Source of the DNA: a virus
DNA: 64,000 nt
Direction: 5' to 3' (one strand)
IMG/VR virus record: IMGVR_UViG_3300034062_004332
Span: 1 to 64,000 of that record
Positions 14,045-22,315 of this stretch are shown in pieces (position 1 is the first letter of the stretch; every line of letters begins with the position of its first letter). Made by a program: the position numbers and the translations under genes. The notes beneath the pieces are model-generated. The model ran no database searches, was not told the DNA's origin, and was given only the letters and a program-made list of their open reading frames with translations.

Positions 14045-14127
14045 GCCCTGGTGATGGAATTGGTAGACATAACGGACTTAAAATCCGTAGATCGCAGATC
14101 GTGCGGGTTCGAGTCCCGCTCAGGGCA
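14045..14127 (+). tRNA. tRNA-Leu (UAA)
   Basis: Class II tRNA with a long variable arm (TAGATCGCAGATCGT). Acceptor GCCCTGG/TCAGGGC region, anticodon stem ACGGA/TCCGT with loop CTTAAAA (UAA), T-arm GCGGG-TTCGAGT-CCCGC. Reads UUA. Three bases after tRNA-Met, so co-transcribed. Confidence 0.93.
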
Positions 14128-14141
14128 CCTTCACTAATTCA

Positions 14142-14498
14142 ATGGAATCAGCTACTTTTCGTTGTCCCGGTTGCCACAGCCAGAACACCTTGAATACGAT
14201 CGAAAGCCGTAAGGTTGACTTTTATGTGCGCAGGCGCAAAAAGTGCTCTGTGTGCGATAAACGGGTTACTACTTACGAGTTACCATCTGAGCAATTTGAA
14301 GATCTCAAAAACTCCCAGATGGTTTTAAATAATTTGAAGAAGGTTTTAGAAGCCGGTGGTTTATCTACTGTAACTTCCCGCAAACCCAATTGCGCCTTGT
14401 GTATTTACATGGATGAGTTTGAGGGTTGCACTATGGGGTTCCCTGAGGCAGGAGGTTCGTTTGCGGAAGAGTGCAACCTTTATAAAGAGCTGGTTTGA
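14142..14498 (+). CDS. NrdR-like zinc-ribbon protein
   Basis: 118 residues. Residues ~7-45 (FRCPGCHSQNT...VRRRKKCSVCDKRVTTYE) reproduce the zinc ribbon of NrdR, the repressor of ribonucleotide reductase genes, including the RRR-x-C-xxC-xxRxTTYE signature. The NrdR ATP-cone that should follow is absent; instead the C-terminus has CALCIYMDEFEGC...EECNLYKE, a four-Cys module like those at 12957 and 28119. So it is a fusion or truncated NrdR-type DNA-binding protein. No nrd gene is in view. Confidence 0.75.
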   Translation: MESATFRCPGCHSQNTLNTIESRKVDFYVRRRKKCSVCDKRVTTYELPSEQFEDLKNSQMVLNNLKKVLEAGGLSTVTSRKPNCALCIYMDEFEGCTMGFPEAGGSFAEECNLYKELV

Positions 14499-15388
14499 GC
14501 GTTAAGTCGCTCGCGGCGAAGCATTTCCCGGTAAGCCAAAGCTGGATTTGCAGCGGCCCATTCGCGAAGGTTTTCCTCAGCCACCGTGGCCATAGGCTCG
14601 GCTTGATTTAACCGGCGAATCATTTCTTGGGCTCCGAGTAGTTCGCCGATCCTCTTTTGTTGAGCGTATGTTTCTGCTAACGGGGATGTTGCTTGAACTT
14701 GAGCCGCACCTGGATCCACTGTGGCTGCAGGTAGGCTGGGTGCCGCTGGCGTCGCTGGTGTCGCTGCAGCTTGTCTCGGTGAAGGAGGCGCGACGTATCC
14801 CCGCGTGGCTTCTCTGGGTACTGGCGTTCGATAAGCGGGAGCTGCTGGTGCGGCGAGTTGAAGGTCGGCAGGGCTCGGGGCAGGCAGAGGTTGATTTTGT
14901 CGCTGTTGCTGCTTCCGTTTGTTTTCTTCGTACTCTTTACGAATCTGTGCCATGGTTTGATCTTCTGTCGATCCAACCGGAGTGGGTTTTAAAATTGCAT
15001 ATCCAGCTAGTCTCTGAAGCGGGCCTCCAAAAGGAAGCGATGAAAACACGTAAAAATCCGTAAGTTCTCCGCCTTGTTTTCTTGGAAGTTGTGAAGCTAT
15101 CTTTTCAACTACGGGATCCACTAACAGATTGAGTCCTGCAGCTCTAACTGAGCCCTTCAGTCCTACTGGTTCTGCCGAAGACAGTGGATTTATTACCGAC
15201 CTTACTGAGGGCGGTATTCGTCTATATTGCTCTACTACGGGACGGACAACAGGAGCGTTATAGACTGACCGTATAATTGGTTGTATTTGTCGTTGCACTT
15301 GACCCGCCATGCGCGGGATGTTTTGTATAGCTCGTTGTGCTCGGGCGCCTTGCTGTTGCAGAAACTGAAGTGGGTTCCACGGGGCCAT
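14480..15388 (-). CDS. Pro/Ala/Gln-rich putative virion protein
   Basis: 302 residues. N-terminal Gln/Arg-rich helices (PLQFLQQQGARAQRAIQNIP), a folded part to ~residue 125, a long Pro/Ala linker (~residues 165-225) and a C-terminal helix LREWAAANPALAYREMLRRE. That last motif recurs in the 605-residue protein at 40698 (ELQAWAASNPGLAYELLQNQ). Low complexity and the shared motif point to a particle-associated protein. Reverse orientation among rightward genes; its 3' end overlaps that of the NrdR-like gene by 19 bases. Confidence 0.65.
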   Translation of the reverse strand: MAPWNPLQFLQQQGARAQRAIQNIPRMAGQVQRQIQPIIRSVYNAPVVRPVVEQYRRIPPSVRSVINPLSSAEPVGLKGSVRAAGLNLLVDPVVEKIASQLPRKQGGELTDFYVFSSLPFGGPLQRLAGYAILKPTPVGSTEDQTMAQIRKEYEENKRKQQQRQNQPLPAPSPADLQLAAPAAPAYRTPVPREATRGYVAPPSPRQAAATPATPAAPSLPAATVDPGAAQVQATSPLAETYAQQKRIGELLGAQEMIRRLNQAEPMATVAEENLREWAAANPALAYREMLRRERLNAQTSSL

Positions 15389-15441
15389 TACAAGTTTCTG
15401 CGTGGCTGGTACTCTATTGTCGATTCTACTTCTAATTTGTT

Positions 15442-15897
15442 TTGACGACTCCGTACAAGTGGGATGTCAGATTTTTATCTGCGGCAAAACATATAGCTGA
15501 GTGGAGCAAGGACCCGTCTACGCAAGTTGGTGCGGTTGCTGTGCGCGATCGAAGGATTTTAGGTACGGGGTATAACGGGTTTCCTTATGGTATTATGGAT
15601 TTATCCACGCGGCTTGAGGATCGAGCTGAAAAGCTACTACGCACAGTGCACGCTGAAGCAAATATTGTTGCCCAGGCGGCGCGTAACGGTGTGTGCTTAG
15701 AACACGCAACTGTGTATGTATGGCCTTTTATGCCTTGCAACGCGTGCTGTACGTTGCTGATTCAAACTGGAATAGACCGCGTGGTGTTTCCTGACATCGA
15801 AATCCCTGAGCGCTGGTTAAAGAGTTTTGCGATGTCAAATGAAATGTTTCGTGAAGCTGGAGTTAGGTTGACCTTAATAGATCATCACCTTGTCTAG
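15442..15897 (+). CDS. dCMP deaminase
   Basis: 151 residues of the cytidine/deoxycytidylate deaminase fold. HAEANIVAQAARNG (His-Ala-Glu catalytic and zinc site, residue ~72) and PCNACCTLL (PCxxC, two zinc ligands, residue ~101) are intact, and VGAVAVRDRRILGTGYNGFP is the usual substrate-side strand-turn. It converts dCMP to dUMP for dTMP synthesis, a common phage nucleotide-metabolism gene. Starts at TTG; no better start upstream. The 3' end overlaps the convergent FkbM gene by 35 bases. Confidence 0.93.
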   Translation: MTTPYKWDVRFLSAAKHIAEWSKDPSTQVGAVAVRDRRILGTGYNGFPYGIMDLSTRLEDRAEKLLRTVHAEANIVAQAARNGVCLEHATVYVWPFMPCNACCTLLIQTGIDRVVFPDIEIPERWLKSFAMSNEMFREAGVRLTLIDHHLV

Positions 15898-16585
15898 CGA
15901 TAAACATATTATAAAAAGGTTTAACTACAGAAATTTGGTAGTACATATCAGTGAGATATTTAAATAACTGCTCTTTGGAGTGCTTGTACCATTTGTGCCC
16001 GTTTGCTTCAAAAATAATCGGGGGGTACTGATTTCGTTTTAAGGTATGCGCAGCCCCTTGTAGCACCGCATATTCACTACCTTCGACATCTAACTTGATT
16101 AAACCTACATTTTCGAGGTCGTAATTATCGAGTGCTTTGGTTTGGACTTCTTCTTTGTGTTTAACTTGTTCGGGCGTTTTTTCCAGCGTGGATCCTCCCC
16201 CGTCATCCGACACAACTGACAGCTCTCGGATGTCATTTGCGTTTGCTTTATCTGTAAGTGCTGCACGGATTGGTGTTATATTTTCTTTCTCGTTTATGAA
16301 GATGTTGCCGCAGAGCTGCATGTAGGTCCGTCTTTGAGGCTCGAAAGCCAGAACGGATTTGAATTGATCGGCGAGCAGGATGGAGTACACGCCCATGTGG
16401 GCGCCACCGTCGATGAAATTAGAATTTGGCCGAGCTATAGATTTAGCGTAGTTAACTAAGGCAATTTCAGGGATGCCGACGCTGAACATCTGACAGCGGC
16501 CAGATTCGTCGTCGTGCATGAGGAACGCAGGGTCAGGCACCCGTTGGATCAGCGGTTCGCGTGGCCCCCAGAGGAATGTGGTCAC
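15863..16585 (-). CDS. FkbM-family methyltransferase
   Basis: 240 residues. NFIDGGAHMGVYSILLAD (motif I), LAFEPQRRTYMQL (Glu binding the SAM ribose), VGLIKLDVEGSEYAVLQGA (KxDVEGxE, hallmark of FkbM) and PPIIFEANG are all present. FkbM enzymes O-methylate sugars or small molecules; in viruses they are usually linked to glycan modification. Reverse strand, divergent from the glycosyltransferase 60 bases away, which supports a joint glycan role. Confidence 0.9.
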   Translation of the reverse strand: MTTFLWGPREPLIQRVPDPAFLMHDDESGRCQMFSVGIPEIALVNYAKSIARPNSNFIDGGAHMGVYSILLADQFKSVLAFEPQRRTYMQLCGNIFINEKENITPIRAALTDKANANDIRELSVVSDDGGGSTLEKTPEQVKHKEEVQTKALDNYDLENVGLIKLDVEGSEYAVLQGAAHTLKRNQYPPIIFEANGHKWYKHSKEQLFKYLTDMYYQISVVKPFYNMFIARQGDDLLRST

Positions 16586-16648
16586 TTAACTTTGATTAGG
16601 TGGTAGCATAGTAGCAGGTTTTAAGCGGGTTTCTGACACTCGGTTCGT

Positions 16649-17416
16649 ATGGCAATACCTGTTATCGGCACTGGGGTTGTTAACGCGCCTCATTGGGTTT
16701 ATAGACTGTTCTACAGTATTGATTACCCTGTTGACACTTTTGTTGTATTTAACAACAACGGGCGCGATCAGATTACTAAGGAGTTGGATCTGTTGACTCA
16801 GATTCCTCATAAATACGTCCGCGAGGTTAAGGTGTGCCACCTTCCTCACAACATCGGGTGTAGTGGGTATTGGAATCTATTAATAAAGTGCTATATGATG
16901 AGCCCCTATTGGGTTATCGTGAACCATGATATTATGTTTACACCGGGTTGTCTAGAGCGCATGGTAAGCCACGCCGCTGATGCGGAAACAGGTATTGTCC
17001 ACGGGGAGGATGGGAGTTGGGACGTTTTTCTGATCAAGGATTGGGTGGTGCAGCAGTTTGGTTTATTTGATGAGAATTTAGCTCCTGCGTATTGTGAAGA
17101 TATGGATTATGGAATGCGTTTTAAACACAAGGAATTAAAGCGCTGTAAGTCTATTGGTTTGCCGTATTTTCATGGCGAGACTTCGGGAGACTATGCGGAC
17201 GGCTCGCAAACGTGGCGCTCGGAGCCTGAGTTGGCGGAAAAAATTCACCTGTCCCATGAGCTGAACAAACAGTACCTTCACGCCAAGTGGAGCCCAGCGT
17301 GGCAACATCATGTCGATGGGGAGGTGTACCAAACTCCGTTCAACAACCCGGCTATTCCTCTTGATTTCACTACGTACGATCTACATTTTGTACGCTCTAA
17401 GAATCTGGGTTTTTGA
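16649..17416 (+). CDS. GT-A type glycosyltransferase (family 2-like)
   Basis: 255 residues. Opens PVIGTGVVNAPHWVYRLFYS with VFNNNG like family-2 glycosyltransferases; HNIGCSGYWNLLIK and VIVNHDIMFTPGCLE give the N-x-x-x-x-x-N and D-x-like nucleotide/metal site (NHDI); later DENLAPAYCEDMDYGMRFK supplies the acceptor-side ED motif. Transfers a sugar from a nucleotide donor; acceptor unknown. Pairs with the divergent FkbM gene. Confidence 0.85.
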   Translation: MAIPVIGTGVVNAPHWVYRLFYSIDYPVDTFVVFNNNGRDQITKELDLLTQIPHKYVREVKVCHLPHNIGCSGYWNLLIKCYMMSPYWVIVNHDIMFTPGCLERMVSHAADAETGIVHGEDGSWDVFLIKDWVVQQFGLFDENLAPAYCEDMDYGMRFKHKELKRCKSIGLPYFHGETSGDYADGSQTWRSEPELAEKIHLSHELNKQYLHAKWSPAWQHHVDGEVYQTPFNNPAIPLDFTTYDLHFVRSKNLGF

Positions 17417-17454
17417 TTGGGCGCTAGTAAACTGAGTTAGCGGGTTTTTAGGTT

Positions 17455-17724
17455 GTGCCTTACTATTCCTCACATACTTCGCGTAAGCGGCTTGTAAATT
17501 CCCTCAAGACGATTCTTGATTCGCGGAATATCTCGTCGTTTAAGCTGAGCCGTATTGGGGCGCTTTCACCTACTACTACGCGGCGCATTTATACAGACCC
17601 TGAGTATATACCGTCGCCGGATGTTCTTGAGCAGATTTGTTTAGTTTTAAATGTCGAACCTGGCGATATTTTGAAGATCTCGTCTAATATGGAATCACAG
17701 ATAGCGGTATGCTCCGGTGTTTAG
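17455..17724 (+). CDS. Cro/C1-type helix-turn-helix protein
   Basis: 89 residues, GTG start. A basic N-terminus (SRKRLVNSLKTILDSRN) is followed by a five-helix XRE-like domain with FKLSRIGALSPTTTRRIYTD as helix-turn-helix and SPDVLEQICLVLNVEPGDIL as the final helices. Likely transcriptional regulator. The next gene overlaps its end by eight bases, so it leads the block of coiled-coil proteins and may autoregulate it. Confidence 0.75.
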   Translation: MPYYSSHTSRKRLVNSLKTILDSRNISSFKLSRIGALSPTTTRRIYTDPEYIPSPDVLEQICLVLNVEPGDILKISSNMESQIAVCSGV

Positions 17725-18223
17725 TCCCGCCGATTACGAACTAGCTGCCCGAGTTACGGGACTGCCGGTGCCTAAAACAGCGGCTGAAAAAGCTGCGGCG
17801 ACCCCCGTAGTAGCTCAGGTGTTGCGTGAGTATTCGCGGGCTCTCCCTCCGATGCCTGGTTTTGAAGATGAGGGGGTGATGAATACTTCCGCCACACGGT
17901 CTTTGAACCGACAGCCGGATGTTTCGCAGCCTGAAGCTAAGAACCAGTTAGAGCGCAGATTGCGGGCTGGCGTCACCGATCCCGACGACGTGGCTGAGGT
18001 GATGGAGTTAGTAGATATGCTCACAAACGACCCGTCTTTGATCGATGAGCTGTTACAGATTCTTACTACTATTCAGACTCAGGATGATGCGTCTGGTGAT
18101 TTCTTGAGTCAGCAGCAGCCTTTGGAATATGACACACCCGGCTACGGTGGTCAGTATTCCGTGCTGAACGCACCCAGCTCCAGCCAAATTCCTCCGTCCA
18201 TGCGGTATCAACCTCTTAGCTGA
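17717..18223 (+). CDS. Hypothetical acidic protein in virion-type block
   Basis: 168 residues, GTG start overlapping the regulator. Helical N-terminus (YELAARVTGLPVPKTAAEKA), an acidic centre (DPDDVAEVMELVDMLTNDPS) and a Gln/Ser/Pro-rich tail. No domain recognised. Position in a tightly spaced series of small low-complexity genes suggests an assembly or particle protein. Confidence 0.6.
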   Translation: MFSPADYELAARVTGLPVPKTAAEKAAATPVVAQVLREYSRALPPMPGFEDEGVMNTSATRSLNRQPDVSQPEAKNQLERRLRAGVTDPDDVAEVMELVDMLTNDPSLIDELLQILTTIQTQDDASGDFLSQQQPLEYDTPGYGGQYSVLNAPSSSQIPPSMRYQPLS

Positions 18224-18224
18224 T

Positions 18225-18461
18225 ATGGATAGACGACAGCAACTTTTTGATAGGGACGTGCGAAAAGAGTCGGAACCGCTTGATCCGGTTTCGTTTCTTG
18301 ATATGTACGTTCAATCTAATTTTCCTCAAACGTCTCCTATGCCGTCCGAGGAGCAAAAACAGACTGGAGTTATGCCTTCAATAGAGGAAAACGGGCTAAA
18401 CTTTAAGAAGGCTAAGAAGTTCTCTTCTGGTACTTCTTACGATCGTCCGCAATTGAGTTAA
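18225..18461 (+). CDS. Hypothetical small protein (78 aa)
   Basis: Starts one base after the preceding stop and overlaps the next ATG by one base (TAATG), so it is translationally coupled on both sides. Sequence is polar and charged (MDRRQQLFDRDVRKESEPLD ... KKAKKFSSG). No domain recognised. Confidence 0.6.
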   Translation: MDRRQQLFDRDVRKESEPLDPVSFLDMYVQSNFPQTSPMPSEEQKQTGVMPSIEENGLNFKKAKKFSSGTSYDRPQLS

Positions 18462-19144
18462 TGGCTGCTCCTGCTGTTGCTGCTGCCGCTGCCCCTGCTG
18501 TCGCTGCTGCGGCTCCTGCTGTAGTTAAGGGTGCTGCGGGCGCGGGTATAGCTGCTGGCGCTGCTGAATTATTGCGTGAGTTTGTAGCCGGTCTGTTAGG
18601 TGCAGGCGTGGTTAACGCCATGAACCCTCCTGCAATCCCTAGTGCCGGAACGGATGCTTCGGGCAAGTATTTTATCGGACCCGAAACAGACCTCAGGTTG
18701 ATTCCTGATTATCAAGCTCGTTTACTGCAAAACCGCATCTTCAATGCTCTTGGTTTCAACTTACCGGAACCTAGAACCCCTGAAGAAATTACTGGCGGTA
18801 TTGAAGCACGCCAGATCAGAATGGCGCAGGACTTGACTGAACGCGAGATTCAAAAACTCAGGGAAAGCAAAGCTTTCGATCTCGCTGCGGCCCAACTTCT
18901 GCGGGATGCTGAGATCCGAAAAGCTGAGCTTGAAGCTGTGGCGGGCTTGCGTCGTCAGGAAGTTCAGAGCGCTGGCGATGTTCGCGGTCGTGAGTTAGAG
19001 AGTCTCGGACGTACTCAAGCAGAGCGCCTCCGTAGTTCGTACGGTATGGCGTCTGACGTGCTTCAGAATACGATTGAAAACGTTCTGAGGTCTGGGGTCA
19101 TTAATGACCGCACGGCTCAAGTAGAGTTAGCAAAGATTCAGTGA
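18461..19144 (+). CDS. Ala-rich/coiled-coil putative internal virion protein
   Basis: 227 residues. The first ~45 residues are nearly all Ala, Val, Pro and Gly, as a hydrophobic membrane-active segment; the C-terminal half is a long charged coiled coil (LTEREIQKLRESKAFDLAAA; ELEAVAGLRRQEVQSAGDVR). This two-part layout is typical of ejection or internal core proteins, an inference from composition. Followed nine bases later by a similar protein. Confidence 0.6.
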   Translation: MAAPAVAAAAAPAVAAAAPAVVKGAAGAGIAAGAAELLREFVAGLLGAGVVNAMNPPAIPSAGTDASGKYFIGPETDLRLIPDYQARLLQNRIFNALGFNLPEPRTPEEITGGIEARQIRMAQDLTEREIQKLRESKAFDLAAAQLLRDAEIRKAELEAVAGLRRQEVQSAGDVRGRELESLGRTQAERLRSSYGMASDVLQNTIENVLRSGVINDRTAQVELAKIQ

Positions 19145-19153
19145 GGTAGTTTA

Positions 19154-20014
19154 ATGTCACCTTTTCCCCAGTTTCTTGACATTACTCCTGTCGGACTTCC
19201 CCTTCGTTTAGGGCAGTCCGCTCTGGATCTGACTCCGTTCGGAGCGCCGTTTAGAGTCGCCGGCCAAGTCTTCGATTATTTTGAAGATAAAGAGAAAGCT
19301 GGGATGAAAAAGATAATTGATGATAAGCCCCATATTTACGATCCTAAAACAAATACGTTCGTACCCGATACCAGTACCCCTGAAGCCGCAGCAGCTTGGC
19401 GGAAGAGAGGAACTAAGTCCACGCTTGGTAAAAAACCCGTGGTTTGGGATGACGTAACTAAAGATTGGATTCCTGATTTTTCAGTTCAACCTACTACTTC
19501 TGCCGGTGCTGGTGCTCCTCCTGCGCCCCCTGTTGATTTAGGCGCTCCTCCGGCGGCTCCTGTTCTTCCTGAACCTTTGGCGAAACCCCCGAGCACCGAT
19601 TTCGGTGCTAGTAAGGATTCGCCTTTAAAGGGACAAAAGCCTGACTTTAATCTTCAGGATCTTCTGGCGTTCTCGGAGCGTTTGATTCGGAATTATCAAA
19701 TCCCGATGCGTGAAGCGGAGAGTCAGCGTGAGATTCAACGCAGCATTGTCACCGCAGCTCTAAGAGACCGTGGGCTTGAAGAATTATCTCGCCGTCAGAG
19801 AGAGACTGAGAACATTAGGGCTTGGCGAGATCTGCAAGTGGCTCGGGAACAAGCTCGCGCTGCGCAAGCTATTTCTCTGGCTACCACGGCGTACATTGCT
19901 GGCCAACCTAATGCGAATGTTATAGACGCCATGAATAGAGGTATGGAAGCTGGAATGAAGCAAGTGACTATTCAAGCACCTAACGTTCCTGCTGGTCGTA
20001 ATCTCTTCGGATAA
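19154..20014 (+). CDS. Putative internal virion protein with coiled coil
   Basis: 286 residues. N-terminal folded part, Pro/Ala linker (residues ~115-160: GAGAPPAPPVDLGAPPAAPV), then a charged coiled coil (REAESQREIQRSIVTAALRD; LSRRQRETENIRAWRDLQVA) much like the preceding protein. TAATG overlap with the next gene. No domain recognised; presumed part of the same particle complex. Confidence 0.6.
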   Translation: MSPFPQFLDITPVGLPLRLGQSALDLTPFGAPFRVAGQVFDYFEDKEKAGMKKIIDDKPHIYDPKTNTFVPDTSTPEAAAAWRKRGTKSTLGKKPVVWDDVTKDWIPDFSVQPTTSAGAGAPPAPPVDLGAPPAAPVLPEPLAKPPSTDFGASKDSPLKGQKPDFNLQDLLAFSERLIRNYQIPMREAESQREIQRSIVTAALRDRGLEELSRRQRETENIRAWRDLQVAREQARAAQAISLATTAYIAGQPNANVIDAMNRGMEAGMKQVTIQAPNVPAGRNLFG

Positions 20015-20706
20015 TGGTTTTTGATCCTATTAGTGCTATCGGTGCTTTTGGATCCCTTGCGGGGGGTGCAGGATCTCTTATTGGCGCCCTTGGTGGCGGG
20101 GGTGGGGCTCCTGCTGGAGACTATGCTTCCCTTTACGCTGCTCAGTTATCTCCCGGTAACGTTGCGCTCACTACGGCAGCGCAGCAACTTGCAGCTCTGA
20201 CTGGACCGTATCTGCAGTCTCTAAATACTAATACCGCACTGCAAGCTTCCCAGGCTTTAGGTCAATTTAATCAAGCTGCGTATAAAGATCAAACAAACAC
20301 TGATCTTCTCGCAGGCGTGGCGGGCGCTCTCCAGTCTTCTCTGATCGGTAATCAGGATCTTGCTGCTAAATACAAAACCGCAACTGAATTCCTTGGTCCT
20401 TCTACAGCGGCTAACCTGACGAATCTGTTTGGCCAGTCCGCAGCCGCAATGCAGCAAGAAGTGCTCAAGGGCGAGTCCAGTGCAATGAATACTATTACGG
20501 CTGGTCAAGTGCAGCAGGGCCTCAACGCTGCTAACTTACGGAACCAGACCGTAGCGCGATTAGCTGATACAAATATGGACATACGTAAACAGCAGGAACA
20601 AACGAAAAACCAGTTAGCTTTGCAGCGTGGGCAGGTAGAAGGTCAGTTGGCTCTCAAGCGGTTCGGGGCTGGCATGGCAATGGCCGGTGCTAGGGCGTTC
20701 GCATGA
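20014..20706 (+). CDS. Gly/Ala-rich putative internal virion protein
   Basis: 230 residues. N-terminus MVFDPISAIGAFGSLAGGAG and the Gly-run after it form a hydrophobic, glycine-zipper-like segment; Ala/Gln-rich helices follow, ending KRFGAGMAMAGARAFA. Resembles T7-like gp14-type internal proteins in composition only. Last of the three similar genes; overlaps the next by four bases. Confidence 0.6.
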   Translation: MVFDPISAIGAFGSLAGGAGSLIGALGGGGGAPAGDYASLYAAQLSPGNVALTTAAQQLAALTGPYLQSLNTNTALQASQALGQFNQAAYKDQTNTDLLAGVAGALQSSLIGNQDLAAKYKTATEFLGPSTAANLTNLFGQSAAAMQQEVLKGESSAMNTITAGQVQQGLNAANLRNQTVARLADTNMDIRKQQEQTKNQLALQRGQVEGQLALKRFGAGMAMAGARAFA

Positions 20707-21233
20707 TCTCACAAGCAATCGGGAATTCCAAGACTGTTGCGGACTGGCTGGCGTCTTTAGATAGCTCCAACAAAGACGCGTTTGTTCACTATGCAAAAAA
20801 TGCAGTTAGTGACATCGAAGCGTATCTGTACGCCAGGTTTTTAAAGCCGAGATACGACGGCAGCATCAGCGATCTAACCGCGTGGATTCAAGAGAAGTAC
20901 CCCAAGAGTGACTTGCGAAAAGTCTTGCTTATCGAGATTGACGAGCTGCAAGACGATATTCGTAAAGTTAGAGATATGACCGTGACGGGGATGCTAGATC
21001 ACGCCACGGCGGCAACTAAGATTTCAGCGCTCCAGAAAGAACTGCGGTCACACATTCAATCGGTTCGCGCCATGTCTGATGGCATGGACCGCCGTGGTTT
21101 GTTACTGGCTGGCGCCGATCGTTGTTTGCGCGAGCTGAACCAGACCTTTGATTCGCAGCCGACGATTCAAACGTTGCTCGAAGATGCCGCGATGCTGGTC
21201 TGGTCTGTGCTCGAACGGGAAGAGAAAAGTTAG
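20703..21233 (+). CDS. Candidate terminase small subunit
   Basis: 176 residues, helical, with a basic DNA-binding-like N-terminal domain (YARFLKPRYDGSISDLTAWI) and a central coiled coil (LIEIDELQDDIRKVRDM). Size, helical content and position upstream of the large terminase (with two reverse-strand genes between) fit a small terminase subunit, but no signature is decisive and another helical assembly protein is possible. Convergent overlap of four bases with the GH130-like gene. Confidence 0.45.
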   Translation: MISQAIGNSKTVADWLASLDSSNKDAFVHYAKNAVSDIEAYLYARFLKPRYDGSISDLTAWIQEKYPKSDLRKVLLIEIDELQDDIRKVRDMTVTGMLDHATAATKISALQKELRSHIQSVRAMSDGMDRRGLLLAGADRCLRELNQTFDSQPTIQTLLEDAAMLVWSVLEREEKS

Positions 21234-22315
21234 TCGATTGGTTGCAGTCGTTTAACGATGTTCTCCAGCGGGGTTCTGAAGATCCCCATGAAGGCATCGT
21301 TGACTCCCAGTGACATAACTAGCTCTGTGTTTTCAACGTAGGCACCAAACGGCAGAATCACTGCGGGCTGGAATGACACAATGTTGCCGCCCACGTCGGT
21401 CCAAGAAATCAGACGATCGTGCAGAGATCCAGAAAACAAAGGTTTTGGATCGACATGCGTTACCTTAGTGAAGTCACGGTCGACCATGTAGGCACCCAGA
21501 TGATACAGGAGATATGAAAAGCCTGTATTGTCTCGGGTCATGTGCTTCCAGTGGTAGAAGATCAGATGCCCGTAGCCTAGGTTGATGGGTGCTAGCGAGT
21601 TGAACGTTGGACATCCGCCGGTAACACGATCTAGTGCAGACGTGTCGATTTCTGTGTTTTTATCTTTTTCCGATTCGATAATTAGAGGCCGCGTGGAGTA
21701 CAGGCACTTCAGCTCATCCTTGTGCGAGAAGAAGCACCAGTTCTTCTCCGGTTTGCCTACGACCCGGTTTTGACCGATCGGGGGGATTGCCGGGTACTGG
21801 GCTTCACCATCTTTGTTGATGTAGCAGACAATAACTTTGGGATGGTCAAAGAGTTTCTTGTCCCCTTTGTTGTACTTGCTCGCATAGGTCGATCCGACGA
21901 ACTGGATATACAGTTCCTCGTCAGGTCCTCTGAACAGCCGTGGGTCTTCGTAGCTAAGCCTATGCGGCTTGGACCGAATCTTCTTGGCGCCCAAGATCGT
22001 TGTGTCGTTAGCTAGTTCGCCTAGATATACTTCCGTTGGCGTGTTGTTCAGGTAAAAGTAGTTATTGTCGTAGCGGAAGCAGAATGGCTCAGGTTGCGCT
22101 CGCCACGCGATCAAAGTTCGGTTGCCGTGTTTGATGATGCTGGGACTGAAGTTAGCTACAGCTTTGTCTGGCAGCCCATGTACAATTCGGGTGAATTTGC
22201 CGCCGAGTTGTTCTGCCTGTTGGTAGACGTTTGGGATTCCTTCTTCTTCCGTTCGGATTAGTTGCGCAACGCCGGAATAGGCGTGGAAGTAGCGGTTGGT
22301 TGACTGCATAATCAA
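21230..22315 (-). CDS. GH130/GH43-like five-bladed beta-propeller protein
   Basis: 361 residues. FSPSIIKHGNRTLIAWRAQP opens the first blade, LSYEDPRLFRGPDEELYIQF carries the EDPR motif, EKNWCFF and the ending ELVMSLGVND match glycoside-phosphorylase (GH130) and related mannosyl enzymes. Such enzymes break or form mannosidic bonds with phosphate; some viral relatives act as glycosyltransferases. Overlaps the upstream GT4 gene by four bases, so both form a reverse-strand glycan operon. Confidence 0.75.
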   Translation of the reverse strand: MIMQSTNRYFHAYSGVAQLIRTEEEGIPNVYQQAEQLGGKFTRIVHGLPDKAVANFSPSIIKHGNRTLIAWRAQPEPFCFRYDNNYFYLNNTPTEVYLGELANDTTILGAKKIRSKPHRLSYEDPRLFRGPDEELYIQFVGSTYASKYNKGDKKLFDHPKVIVCYINKDGEAQYPAIPPIGQNRVVGKPEKNWCFFSHKDELKCLYSTRPLIIESEKDKNTEIDTSALDRVTGGCPTFNSLAPINLGYGHLIFYHWKHMTRDNTGFSYLLYHLGAYMVDRDFTKVTHVDPKPLFSGSLHDRLISWTDVGGNIVSFQPAVILPFGAYVENTELVMSLGVNDAFMGIFRTPLENIVKRLQPID

